From the NCBI GenBank assembly GCA_037178625.1, contig CM074128.1:3224001-3288000 (forward strand): 64,000 nt of DNA, written 5' to 3'. Origin of the DNA: Skeletonema tropicum (taxonomy: Eukaryota > Bacillariophyta > Thalassiosirophyceae > Thalassiosirales > Thalassiosiraceae). Below, piece by piece: positions 11,574 through 21,444 of this stretch. Numbering within the stretch: position 1 is the first letter of the stretch; each line of letters starts with the position of its first letter. The position numbers were made by a program, and so were the translations under genes. Below the pieces are notes generated by a model. It did not search any database, was not told the DNA's origin, and saw only the letters and a program-made list of their open reading frames with translations.

Positions 11574-12764
11574 ATGAATTATTTTCTGTTGCTAGCATGT
11601 TGCCCAATAATAAGCGTGGCGGCCTTTTCACCGCCGGCTACGAGAAGAGCGGTGTGTCATCGCGAACACACTTCAACTACTGCGATGCGTGCGTACGGAA
11701 AGGGCTCAGAAATATGGCCAGAATGCAATGAAGAACCGATTGAATTGTCTGCATCTTTCCCAGGAGGGAAAATACCTTCTGCAGTGAAGGATTTGCTGGA
11801 GTCTGATTCTTCCAATATTTCTACTAGCAATCCAGATTCTAACATCATCACAGCTACATATGATTTAAATAGTCAAAAAGTCAAAACAACCGGCAGAAAA
11901 CGACGAGCGGTTCGAAAGACCTTATCTCATATTCTTAAATCAGCAGCTAAGGCATCTTCACGCCGTGCGTCCGAAACGACAACAGCTATAGATAGAACTC
12001 CGGCAGTGTTGGCCGTGCTGCTGATGGGAACCAAATGTGTCAGTTTGAAGTCAGTAGCGTTGGTATTGGCAATCAGTACCTACGTCATTGGATTAGCATC
12101 TTGGTGTGCCGCTCCTAAAAGCAGTGGAACTGTCTCGGTAACAAATGTATCTGATGTCCACAGTGCAAGTGATATGCATAGCTACGATCATGTGAATATG
12201 CCATCGCTTCCAGACAATGGTCACGTACCAAATTTAGTTGCAAATCCACTGGGACTTTCGTTGACTAACTCAAACATATATAGGTTATGGCTGCGATTGG
12301 GTGCAATGCTGGGGTTACTGCTGCCAACATTAGCGTTGAGTATGAGTATTGTGGGGAGTAAATATCCGTCAATGGGGTTTGGTGCAACATTTATAGAAAA
12401 CGCAGATCATGTGAGGAGAAGTTTGGGCGATCCATTGTTTCTGCTCTGCTTCCAAGCAATTACAGAGGGAGTATCTCGTGCAGCTTTGTTACCACTTCCG
12501 ATGAGGATCCTTGTTCCAGTGGTTTACAACGCAGTGCGCTTGAGCTCGCTCCATGCTTGGGCATTTCCTGCTGCGAGTTCTACCATTCCTACATCGCTTC
12601 GGATATTGGGAATCAGTAATCTCTTGTACTGGTACGCCAATCTTTTCTTGTTCTTGATACCTGTGGGAGTTGTTCGGTATTTGAGAGCTCATTTCTTCTG
12701 CGTCGAGGCAGTGGAGGTTACTGTGAGGAAGGGCGGCGATGCATCGGTTGGCCTCTTACCTTGA
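11574..12764 (+). CDS. Plastid membrane protein of unknown function
   Basis: A 396-residue protein in one exon. It begins with a hydrophobic signal peptide ending at VAAF followed by SPPATRR, the plastid-import pattern. A polar, basic linker follows (GRKRRAVRKTLSHILKS near residue 105-120). From residue about 145 there are four or five hydrophobic segments: one near 150-175, one near 245-265 (LGAMLGLLLPTLALSMSI), a conserved-looking amphipathic block near 290-330 (CFQAITEGVSRAALLPLPMR) and a last one near 350-375 (LLYWYANLFLFLIPVGVV). The arrangement suggests an integral thylakoid or envelope protein. I cannot assign a family with confidence. Confidence 0.7.
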   Translation: MNYFLLLACCPIISVAAFSPPATRRAVCHREHTSTTAMRAYGKGSEIWPECNEEPIELSASFPGGKIPSAVKDLLESDSSNISTSNPDSNIITATYDLNSQKVKTTGRKRRAVRKTLSHILKSAAKASSRRASETTTAIDRTPAVLAVLLMGTKCVSLKSVALVLAISTYVIGLASWCAAPKSSGTVSVTNVSDVHSASDMHSYDHVNMPSLPDNGHVPNLVANPLGLSLTNSNIYRLWLRLGAMLGLLLPTLALSMSIVGSKYPSMGFGATFIENADHVRRSLGDPLFLLCFQAITEGVSRAALLPLPMRILVPVVYNAVRLSSLHAWAFPAASSTIPTSLRILGISNLLYWYANLFLFLIPVGVVRYLRAHFFCVEAVEVTVRKGGDASVGLLP

Positions 12765-12857
12765 TTTGATTCTTAAAAGTGTAACAACGTTTGCTAAAGC
12801 TACTTTGCAACCACGCTACATTATTGATGAAAGATTGCACCATTCTTATTAAGGCCA

Positions 12858-13641
12858 TCATAATATTGCACCTCCTAGCCATTGAACTACTTTCTCAGCA
12901 ACAAAAGAATCATAACTTGGACTCTCAAGTTGAAAGTGTCCAACTCTCGGTACTATTTCGACATCATACTTTACGGGAGGGGTTGACTGATTTCATTCTT
13001 GCAACCATGCTCTCCAGTTGCTCAACAGATGTGAATTCGTCATTTTCGCCCATTATAAAATACTGAGGAGGTGCTTCGCCTTCAACTTCAGCTGCCAATG
13101 AAGAAGAACCACAAAATGATGAAGCTGAACTACCAACTACTGAAGAGAAATGTCTTCCAAATCCAAGCGAAGCCAAGTTTCCAAATGTATATCCCACCGC
13201 AATAAATGCTGCTATCTTGGCTTGCTGTCGTTGTTGTATCTTAGCCATGGCGCTCCCCGCAAACGGGGCTCCAGCCGATGAACCCAAGAGTACCATGTGC
13301 TGATCACTCGTGTCATTCTTTGAGTGATACTGCTTGAAGGCCCATTCGACAATCTCTGTTGTGTGATTCACTTCGCGGTAGTGCCGGAGGAGTATCCCTC
13401 CAATGGCTCCGCCAAGGTATAGTGGTGTACTTTTCAGCGTGAATGTAATTACTCTCCATCCCTTGGTGCTCATGTTGCGTGCCAATCCAATTGTGTTGTG
13501 CTCGCCGCCTCCAAGAAATGACCAAGGGTGAACAGTAACTACAGTTCCAAGGATACTGCCATCATCGGGTTCAAAGACCCGGATATCCGAGGCCCCGTAT
13601 GAAGTGTTGATGGTAGTAATTGACACGGTCGGCCTGGGCAT
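12858..13641 (-). CDS. Alpha/beta hydrolase (one frameshift near the end)
   Basis: The start at 13641 gives a protein without a leader, probably cytosolic. After TVVTVHPWSFLGGG (oxyanion-hole region), the nucleophile elbow is GSSAGAP near residue 120, and a late acidic residue lies in MGENDEFTS. The expected catalytic histidine and C-terminus (IVPRVGHFQLESPSYD, ending WLGGAIL) lie directly downstream but in another frame; one extra C in the triplet at 12975-12977 accounts for this. Corrected, the protein has about 260 residues and ends at the TGA at 12858-12860. Substrate unknown; related proteins include small esterases and dienelactone-hydrolase-like enzymes. Confidence 0.78.
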
Positions 13642-13987
13642 GATGATTACAAATTACAAACTATTATTTGTATTGTATTTGCTAAATGCAAAAGAATGTT
13701 CAGATCTTTATTTCCATTTTGTGGGATTTTTCTTGTCTTTCTTTCTTGCTTTTGGTCTCGCTTTCTACGTTTCTGTCTACTTTCTGTCTATACTTTTGTT
13801 GCGTTTTGCTGCGAGTGCTTTCGCATTGCATCCATGTCATGTCGCATCTTGCCTTGTCGCATGTTGATGCTTTGTGCATTGTTTCACGCTTTGTTCTACT
13901 CCTATTGATATTGATTGCTGGGGCACATACTTAGCCTAAGCACGAACTAAAGAACTGATAGTACCTACTTGCTCAATAGCGTGTCTC
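13642..13987. promoter_or_regulatory. T-rich divergent promoter region
   Basis: About 345 bases between the hydrolase and ALG13, strongly T-rich on the plus strand (13690-13860). Open frames across it are low-complexity Cys/Phe/Leu-rich artefacts. No further feature is seen. Confidence 0.4.
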
Positions 13988-14836
13988 ATGATAGTGTTTG
14001 CCACAGTGGGAACCACCTCATTTGACACCCTAGTAAGTTCGCTATGTTCTCTTCCAAGCCTAAGCACCATGGCGAGAGAGCTGACAGCAACCTATTGTCA
14101 CCTCCACCATCGTCAGAAGACTCCATTACCATCAAAACACTCGCTCTCTTCTTCGCCATCAGCATCGGCACAATCGTCAACCTCGACATTGCCAGCGGAA
14201 ATCCCTTTGGAACAGTCTTGTTCGACATCAGTGCATTCATACTCATCATATCCGCATTTATCTTCTGGTCCTGGTGATGTATCAAATGAACAGGATGAAG
14301 CTGAAACTCTGGAATTGGTTATTCAGTACGGCAGTGGCACATGCCCGCTCTCTTTTATTCCTCCATCTTTGACACGCACATCGCTAGATAACAATTGCCA
14401 TGAAAATAATGATGTGGGGTCAATTATTTTGATAGTTCCAACAATCACCAATGATAGCACGCAACAAAATCACAAGATGCATATGAAGTGGTACAGATTT
14501 CAGCCCTCTCTTTTGCAGGATATGGAGCGAGCTGACATCATACTCTGTCATGCCGGTGCGGGTACGTTACTGGAGGCATTGGCAATAAGACGAAAACAAA
14601 ATCAACCTCCAATAATCAATGCAGTGATAAACTCAACTTTGATGAACAATCATCAATCGGAGCTAGCGGAAGAATTGGAAAAAAGGAAGCACATAACAGT
14701 CACAAGTGATTGCGCCTCAGAATGGACAACTGAGGAAGGAAGCAACGCAATTTTGGATCAAGCTTGGACAGTTTCAGCCATGTTCCATTTGCAGGCAGGG
14801 GGGGCAGTAGTGCCCAGAGAGACTACAGCTACGTGA
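13988..14836 (+). CDS. ALG13: ALG13-like UDP-GlcNAc transferase subunit
   Basis: Catalytic subunit that, together with membrane-bound ALG14, adds the second GlcNAc to the dolichol-linked glycan on the cytosolic face of the ER. The N-terminus IVFATVGTTSFDTL is the family signature. The core continues with LVIQYGSG, ADIILCHAGAGTLLEAL and STLMNNHQSELAEEL, matching the GT28-type UDP-GlcNAc site. At 282 residues it is longer than many ALG13 proteins because about 60 Ser/Pro-rich residues (roughly 35-95) sit between the first strand and LVIQYGSG. The frame is open through this insert, so it reads as coding, although a GTAAGT near its start leaves an unspliced-intron explanation possible. Confidence 0.85.
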   Translation: MIVFATVGTTSFDTLVSSLCSLPSLSTMARELTATYCHLHHRQKTPLPSKHSLSSSPSASAQSSTSTLPAEIPLEQSCSTSVHSYSSYPHLSSGPGDVSNEQDEAETLELVIQYGSGTCPLSFIPPSLTRTSLDNNCHENNDVGSIILIVPTITNDSTQQNHKMHMKWYRFQPSLLQDMERADIILCHAGAGTLLEALAIRRKQNQPPIINAVINSTLMNNHQSELAEELEKRKHITVTSDCASEWTTEEGSNAILDQAWTVSAMFHLQAGGAVVPRETTAT

Positions 14837-14957
14837 GTAGTTTCCAGAGAATAGTTGATGGAGTCATGTGCGTCGAGTATAAAAAGAATTCCTAGCTTCA
14901 ATCTTTATTTACAATATGATGATTTATACGTAGTATTCGTTTTGTCTACACTTGCCT

Positions 14958-16763
14958 CTACGCCGATAATGCTGACCGCTCAGTATTTGATGTTGGAGTA
15001 GTCTCTTGAGGAGATGCATCTGCACCTTCTTCTCCATCATCAGTTGACTTCGGTTCGACAAGTGTGCAGCAGCTACCACACTTTAATCCTGCATCTTCAT
15101 CTTTGATCCATATTGTTATCACGGCAGCCAAGAGACTACTAATGGTGCCCGCAACGAAACAAGCAGCAAGACCTAGTCTTGCATCATTACCTGCAGCATA
15201 TCCACCAAGTGTTTCAACCTGCCCACCGGCGTAGGTGTACAAAAATCCACTTCCAAGTGTCCCTACCAGTCTTCCCACAGCATTACTCATGTAGTAAAAG
15301 CCTACACTCTTGGCAACTGTGTCAGATTTGGCATATTTGACAACAAGGAAAGAATGGATGGACGAGTTGATGGCAAAGATTATCGCAAATGTCACGATTA
15401 TAACCACCAACCAAGTGATCATCCCACCTAAAAGGTAATCCACAAATACACTGCTCGTGTAGACTACTATTGCACCGACCAATGTAGGAAAGCAATTGAT
15501 CATGCCCCAAAAGACCTCTGTCATTTTGTTAGGTGGAGTTTGCTGCAAAGGATTAGTGACAAGCTGTGGAGTCCAGCTTTGCTACTTGCCCATAAAGAAT
15601 GATGTAACCGCCTAGGAATGCTCCGACAATGACTCGACCTAGCCCCGTACCACCACAACCTCCTCCTTCATTGACAGTTTATGCAGTAATCTAAAGTAGG
15701 GTCACAAACCTGCGCCAGTTGTACACTGGTCGACAACATCTTGTTGAGAGCAAGGAAAAAATGGGCCCAGCGCCAGACAATTTGGGCTTCGAAGATAGAA
15801 TGGCAGCTTGAATAGGAATGTTCATCGAAGCAAATGTTGTTAGATGACGCAAACGTGGACATCTCCATGTAATCAATTGCTTCTACTCACCGGGACTTCG
15901 AACCAAAAGTCTCGAGATGCAAACAAGAACAACCTCGCCAGGCTCAGTACATTCAAATTGAAGTTGTCTAGTACGAATATCTCTTTCAGAGATGAATTCT
16001 TCTTCTTAGCTGTCCCTAGGTTTTTGTCAAGGCCAAAAATGGCAAAGGGCATTGCAATCACAATCAAACCAATCATAAATCCCAGTGCTGCTTCGTAGCT
16101 TACTTCCAGTAAAGCACTTCCAAGGAAATAGCCGACTCCCTTGAGCGAGTTCTTCCACCCTGTCAAAAGTGACACCAAACGGAATAACCTTGTATGCCTT
16201 CCTTCGGGTGTGACTAGCTTTGTTACAGTCTTTCCTCCAAGCTTTGTCAAGTCTTTGGCAATACCTGCAAACATCTGTGCAATTGTTACATATATGATTG
16301 CTGATCGTTGCGACCAGTCATCCTTCCAGCCAAATAGTAGCCCATAAGAAAATATTTGCAAACATAAACCTACGATGAGAGTAAAGCGAATTCCCCATCT
16401 TGCGCCCATCATGCCTGCTGCTAGGTTTGTAAAGACACCGGCTAACTCATAGAGAGTAAACATGAATGCAACCTGCAATGCCGAGAACGATTTGTTGTAC
16501 GCATGAAGTAAGACAATCATGCGGATAGCTCCATCCGTTACTGTAAAGAGAAGGTATGTGATTGATATTATGACAAATGGTCGTAGGCGAGGATCGGAGA
16601 AACCCCATCCTTTTGGTTCTTCCTCTTCAGCTTGTGATTCTGGTTTGGTTGACGAGTTATTTTGATCAACACTTGTGCTTACTTCTCCGCCGCCACTGGC
16701 GTTGCCTAGTTCAAGCTCGACAGCAGTTGAAGAGTTCTCGTCATTGATAGTTGGCGGCTCCAT
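14958..16763 (-). CDS. arsJ: ArsJ-like MFS efflux transporter (organoarsenical export)
   Basis: Major-facilitator membrane protein of about 558 residues. Motifs typical of ArsJ are visible: TDGAIRMIV, YELAGVFTN, GIAKDLTKL, LLTGWKNSLKG, ASRDFWFEVP, NSSIHSFLV and VGFYYMSNAVGRLVGT. In bacteria ArsJ exports 1-arseno-3-phosphoglycerate made by a GAPDH, so arsenate detoxification is the likely role. Three exons: 15891-16763, 15710-15806 and 14958-15665. The introns are 84 and about 44 bp; splicing gives FEVP-LPFYLRSP, as expected. One extra A in the homopolymer at 15578-15580 breaks the last exon (GQVA then SWTPQLV). An acidic, Ser-rich N-terminal tail of about 55 residues and a Cys-containing C-tail are extra relative to bacterial forms. 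It diverges from the methyltransferase gene at 17086. Confidence 0.82.
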
Positions 16764-17085
16764 TCTATTGTATTTGTGTTAAGTTGCCCATGGATGACTG
16801 TAGGCTGTAGGTCTTCATGCGATGATGCAGTGCTCTGATGCAATGGTGATGGTGTGGTGTGTGGTGCAAAATGCAAAAAAAGAGCGAAAAAAGGGGAGAA
16901 GTCGTTCGAAGATTCTTCAGATTCGTCCCGTTTTCAGTACTGCAAGCGTGCATCGCACAGATAGATTCAGGGCCTGTGGGCTCAACTCCCCTAAAATTCA
17001 AATCGAAGATCATAAAACGGATTACTAAATGCCACACCATAAATACCATCTAAAATGAAGTGAACTGCGACCGATCAGATATAGT
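16764..17085. promoter_or_regulatory. Divergent promoter region
   Basis: About 320 bases between the ArsJ-like gene and the SpoU methyltransferase. It presumably carries both promoters. No other feature is seen. Confidence 0.4.
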
Positions 17086-18426
17086 ATGACGGGTTCTACC
17101 GATAAGCGTAAGAAGGCACATTCACATGGACCAACGGTGAATGCGTTGAAACGGGCAAAATTTGAGGCAAAGCAAGAGCGCTTACGGCAAGCGTCGCTTG
17201 AGAAGCAACAAACATGTCAAAAATCTGCTGATGCACAATTGTGGCGTAGCTGGTTCAATAACGATAGGGAAGAATATGCTGATTTTATTACCAAGGAAGA
17301 TGTACTTCGAATCAAAGAGCTGAAGCACAAACAGCACCAATCAGCAGACAACAACGTATGCAAAGCTGAGGACGAAAGACTGAAGCGGATTGCTTCATGG
17401 ATTGAACCCTTCTTTGATTTGAAAAGATCTGATGCATTATCCGCAGCTAAAGGGAATGAGGAGGAACGCATATTTATATCGGAAGGCACTGAAGCCGTTC
17501 GTGTCATGATTCAAAGATGCGATAGTTGTCATCTTGAGTCAGAGACAAAAGCTACAAAATCAGAAGGTGTAGAAGACTCAAAGTATGAATCTGAATCTCC
17601 ACCGCCTGTTCGAATAAGGTCTATATTATGTAAACCAAACACCTTCTTCGAGGCACCTGTACGCTTGATTGACGACGTTGAAAAGCGCATATCAAATAAT
17701 AGTCAGCCACCGTTCAAAGTAATCATTGGAAGTGAAGATGCACTGAGTGAAATTGCTGGCTTTAATATTGCTAGAGGGGCATTAGCTTGTGGTGTGGTCC
17801 CTACCTATTTTCAACATAATGGGTATGAATGGTTGCGAAACACAATACGACAAAAGAAAGCCATGCGGCTGCTGGCGCTTGACGCTGTCTCTGACACCGC
17901 AAATTTAGGTTCCATCATTAGGACAGCTGCTGCTCTCTCTATTGATGCAGTAATCTTGAGTGATGACTCGTGTGATGCATTTTATAGGCAATCGGTACGT
18001 GTTAGCATGGGACATGTAATCAATGTACCAATACTGAGAGTCAGTGACTGGAGGAGAGGGTTTAGTGATGATGTTGACATGTTGCAAAGTAAATCTGCTG
18101 GCCTGGCAGAGTTTATTACTTGGTTGAGAGTTCAAATGAATGTACAATGTCTAGCAGCTGTAGTTGACGATGAAACTGATATTAAAAAGGACTCACAGCC
18201 TCCGCTGATCTCACTAGAGTCTCTGACGCAACGTACAAGAAAACAATCGTGGTGTTGCCTGTTAGGAAATGAAGGTAATGGTATCCGAAATGAGGTGATC
18301 AAAGAATGCAATCAGCGAATCAAAATTTCCATGGCAACGGGCATTGACAGTTTGAGCTTACCAGTCGCAGCGGCAATTTTGATGCATGGATTGGGCCAAA
18401 CGATGTCGACAGACGCAAAACCTTAG
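17086..18426 (+). CDS. SpoU/TrmH-family RNA 2'-O-methyltransferase
   Basis: Methylates a ribose 2'-OH in tRNA or rRNA using SAM. The 446-residue single-exon protein has the three SPOUT knot motifs in its C-terminal half: NLGSIIRTA near residue 272 (motif 1), GNEGNGI near 395 (motif 2) and SLSLPVAAAILMHGLG near 425 (motif 3). The N-terminal 80 residues are basic and helical (KRKKAHSHG, KRAKFEAKQERL) and could bind RNA or direct nuclear or nucleolar import; no plastid leader is seen. The middle region resembles the small N-terminal substrate-binding domain of such enzymes. Whether the target is tRNA or rRNA cannot be read from the sequence. Confidence 0.88.
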   Translation: MTGSTDKRKKAHSHGPTVNALKRAKFEAKQERLRQASLEKQQTCQKSADAQLWRSWFNNDREEYADFITKEDVLRIKELKHKQHQSADNNVCKAEDERLKRIASWIEPFFDLKRSDALSAAKGNEEERIFISEGTEAVRVMIQRCDSCHLESETKATKSEGVEDSKYESESPPPVRIRSILCKPNTFFEAPVRLIDDVEKRISNNSQPPFKVIIGSEDALSEIAGFNIARGALACGVVPTYFQHNGYEWLRNTIRQKKAMRLLALDAVSDTANLGSIIRTAAALSIDAVILSDDSCDAFYRQSVRVSMGHVINVPILRVSDWRRGFSDDVDMLQSKSAGLAEFITWLRVQMNVQCLAAVVDDETDIKKDSQPPLISLESLTQRTRKQSWCCLLGNEGNGIRNEVIKECNQRIKISMATGIDSLSLPVAAAILMHGLGQTMSTDAKP

Positions 18427-18522
18427 CAACTGCGAATACTTGCGTCTCTGTTCGCTTAACGCGTCATAGTGTCGCCATTCGTGGTTCTCTAGAGCGAACA
18501 TTTGACTCAGACAAAAGATATG

Positions 18523-20252
18523 CGACAACCATAGATAAAAGAGATGTCTGAAAGCTAAAAGGAGGGCGAGGCTTTCAACAAGATACACGCATAAAGTTTC
18601 TCAAAGCTAAAGTCTTACTCAGTGCCCTAAAAATGTATGTGCTGGAGCGTGAGGAGAGAAGTTCGTACGTCTTTAAAATTAATCTTAATGTTAATACCTA
18701 GCCAAAGTAACAATTAGATCTTTTGTACAAGTTTAGGCATTCAACCCTATTCTGTTGTTGAAACAGCGGATGATCGAGAGCTCATCCTGGAAGACACTGC
18801 GCTGCTCAAGCGTGTACTTGTCTTATTCAGACCAATCGTGGAGAAGCCGAAGTACGCGCTTGCGTTCTCAGAGGCATACTTCTTCAGATGTTTCCTGCTT
18901 CCGTAGATGATGTAATGAAGCCACCCCCACATACTAAAAGTGTAGAACCAAAAATAGAGGATGTTGAATAAGCCATAGCTGTAGCCAAGAACGGGGTGCT
19001 TTCCGGTTACACCCATTCCCAACAAGGCGATAATCTCCAGGAGCTTTGCACCAATTGTGTGCTTCATACCTCGACTAATAGCTGAGGCTACCTTCCAATT
19101 TGGATTCGCCGTATCTTTCTTGTTGGGGCACAAGGTCTTTGTGATCAAATATCCAGCAATTGCCACAAAGAAGATTCCAATCTGTGTTTTTGTTAGAGAA
19201 ACGAAAGAGGTTGTTTGAGCACGGGTTTGAGATACGAGCTATGTGTGCAAGTAGGGAAAATGTTGTAGAGAGAAGAGAAGCCTCTTACCACATAGGGAGC
19301 GATAGCCGAGACAAGTAAATTCAATATTCCTCCGGTCATAACGATCAGAAGAAACCCAAATGAAAGGATAAAGGAGATGGATCGCAAGATCCATCTGAGT
19401 GCCTTGATGATGTAAGAGGAGCTCTTGCTCATCTTGTTTGTTCTATCGTAAAGATCGATCCAAGTCACACCAATCTCGAAATCAATGATAACGTAAAAGG
19501 GCATCAAAATGTATACAAAGAGAATCCTCCTGTTATGGTACCAAAACTCATTCTTATCCGCATCCCAAGTGTTCAGCATGTACATCAAGTCAATGCAGAC
19601 TATGCTCGATGCTGAAATCAGCATAAACACGAGACTGTAAGCCGTGGCGTTGAATTTGAGAGCCTTTGATCTCTTGAGTTCTTTCAACACAACAACATCT
19701 GTGTAAATAAATGCTGCAGTCATTAAAACTGCTGAAAGATGAAACAATCCAGCAATGAATCGTGCCAAGTGGTGGTTCTTGCAATCACTAGTCGTGAATC
19801 CATCGTCCCATTCGCTGTCGTCGAATGGTAAGGGCGCAGGAATCTTGAACCAGAGTGGGTTACAATCGCATCGCCCACCTTTTGGCATGTTTGCGTCTCT
19901 GAAGCATTCCATTCGAGCGGGACATTCCGCCTGAATTCAGAGAGAGGAGAGTTAAGTGAGGAAAAGAAAGGGAAATGTCACGAAAAGATGCTTTCAGTTC
20001 TACTTCATACCTGCTGTAATCCATACGTGCAACCATCTACCGGGGCAAATTCAATGCCACGTGGTGTTGCATATGTTGCACCTGACGTTAATCCAAGCGA
20101 CCCCAGGAGAAGGGCGATTCTGATGAGAGTCTTCATCTAAAAAGCCTCTTCCTTTCGATTGGATGATTGAAAGAAAAGGTGAGGTCGAGACGAAGTTGTT
20201 CGAGAAAGTCTCTCGCTAAATATGTCGCCTCCTATCCCGCCAAATATCAAAC
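18523..20252 (-). repeat. Left arm of a 1.7-kb inverted duplication
   Basis: This segment recurs in reverse complement at 25378-27957. It includes the whole membrane-protein gene, about 115 bases of its promoter and about 220 bases after its stop. The homology begins within CGACAACCATAGATAAAAG at the left and ends near GGCGGGAT (read on the other strand) at the right. The arms are nearly identical apart from scattered substitutions, small indels and the LINE in the right arm. They flank a 5.1-kb centre with three unrelated genes. Confidence 0.9.
18747..20136 (-). CDS. Seven-membrane-segment surface protein, intact copy A
   Basis: Three exons (20011-20136, 19289-19930 and 18747-19181) with introns of 80 and 107 bp encode 400 residues. 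Exon 1 is a signal peptide (MKTLIRIALLLGSLGLTSG) plus the start of a Cys-containing outside domain (DGCTYGLQQ, AECPARMECF, GGRCDCNPLWF). About seven hydrophobic segments follow, beginning at HLARFIAGLFHLSAVLMTAAF and ending at ILYFWFYTFSMWGWLHYIIYG. The C-terminal tail is Ser/Arg-rich and faces the cytosol if there are seven segments. The topology recalls a receptor, but I recognise no GPCR motif or family. The exon structure is confirmed by the second copy at 25493. It converges on the SpoU gene. Confidence 0.8.
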
Positions 20253-20452
20253 TAAGTCGTAACCTATATAAATATGTAGGTACGATACCCTTGGCTCGCG
20301 GCACGCGGCAGTCTCACGGGTCGCGGCGCGCACGGCTCACGGCTCACGGCCCACGGCCTACGACTCCGTCACGGCCAAAGCACTCATTCCAAGGAGGTAC
20401 CTACTAGAGGAGAGAGCCGAACATAAGTACCAAAAGATGATTATCTCCAATA

Positions 20453-21131
20453 GAGTGTCCACACAAAGCTAAATTTGTAACAAATTTGTAATAAATTTGT
20501 AATACATTTGTAGTTGCAAATTTGACGAGTTTTGTGTGTCCACACAGCTTTCCAAATTTGCAGTTAGTCACTGCTATGCCCAGTACGACAGGTACGGTCA
20601 TTGCCTAAGAGATTCCTAAGATTCTCTGAGTAGATGGTTTGGCGATCACGTCTAGTGGCTCAGTGGTACGACTTTCGCATATGTATGATCAGCAAAAGTA
20701 CATCAACGAGCTCGCAGGTTCGGTTCCCAACCTCGGAAAGTGTTTATCCAGTGGCACTTCGCGCCAGATGCGCGACCGAGCGCACGCACAGATTGCGTGT
20801 CGAATAGAAGCGTTCCACAAGTCGCTAGCGTTTAGGGCCAAACAGCCCTGGTACGACTTTCGCATATGATCAGCACCTCCAACCTCCATATAATTGTAAC
20901 CGGCGTGAAATAAGCTTTCCAACGATGTGCAATAGCAATTTTTTGGACGAAAATTGACCAAATTTTAACTATTTTACATCAAAAAGCTCATTTTTTGTGG
21001 GACAGAGGGAGTAGGTTTTTCTAAAATTGTTACAAAATCCTACAAATTTGTAATTTGAGATTTTGCAAATTTGTAAGCCATGCTTACAAATTGTACAAAA
21101 TTTCCTACAAATTTGCCGTGTGTGGACACTC
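20453..21131. mobile_element. TA-flanked inverted-repeat element 1 (679 bp)
   Basis: The ends are inverted repeats: GAGTGTCCACACA at 20453, and the same sequence in reverse complement ending at 21131. A further AAATTTGTA shared just inside extends the match. A TA lies at each border (20451-20452 and 21132-21133), the target duplication of Tc1/mariner-like elements. Subterminal parts are AT-rich with many AAATTTGTA units. The middle is GC-richer and holds a Pol III-like A/B box pair. No transposase is present, so it is non-autonomous (MITE-like). It lies downstream of the dethiobiotin synthetase gene. Confidence 0.8.
20656..20727 (+). other. tRNA-like Pol III box pair inside element 1
   Basis: TGGCTCAGTGGT (20656-20667) fits a tRNA A box and GGTTCGGTTCC (20717-20727) fits a B box, with 61 bases between their starts. 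The B box lies in a short stem (AGGTTCGGTTCCCAACCT). I could not fold a full cloverleaf, so a SINE-like or pseudo-tRNA origin is more likely than a working tRNA. A 19-base stretch following the A box (from 20665) recurs at 20850. Confidence 0.4.
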
Positions 21132-21133
21132 TA

Positions 21134-21444
21134 ATCTAAATCTTTTTCATGAGATGACGACATGGACGTAGGCACTCTTAAAGCTCTACATAAGTACTAA
21201 GTCACTCCTTGCTCCACTCTACTTCGTTGGCTTCGAAATGTATCAATACGAAGCTCGTTGCATTGCAATCTATCTCATCCTTCATAATCACCATGTTCAA
21301 AAAGAGTTTCAGGATCGCTGCAGAACAGGACACAGACTAGCACTTGTTGTCAATGTTTTCTACAATATCAAAAAGAGGAGAGTGCCAATGACACGAAGAC
21401 AAGTCAGCATAAACATTAAACGTAACATATTCGCCTTAGACTCT
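21134..21444. other. Intergenic region, nothing recognised
   Basis: About 310 bases between element 1 and the stop of the dethiobiotin synthetase gene. A plus-strand open frame (21238-21495) has no recognisable similarity and overlaps the end of the neighbouring gene. No sign of a BioA domain or other conserved coding sequence. Confidence 0.4.

Noticed and set aside
14044..14277. Hydrophobic 77-codon open frame overlapping ALG13
   Set aside because: It is the shifted frame of ALG13's serine-rich insert (TCN-rich codons give Leu/Ile/Phe); no independent support.
20641..20740. Functional tRNA gene
   Set aside because: A- and B-box motifs are present, but I could not form an acceptor stem or anticodon arm.
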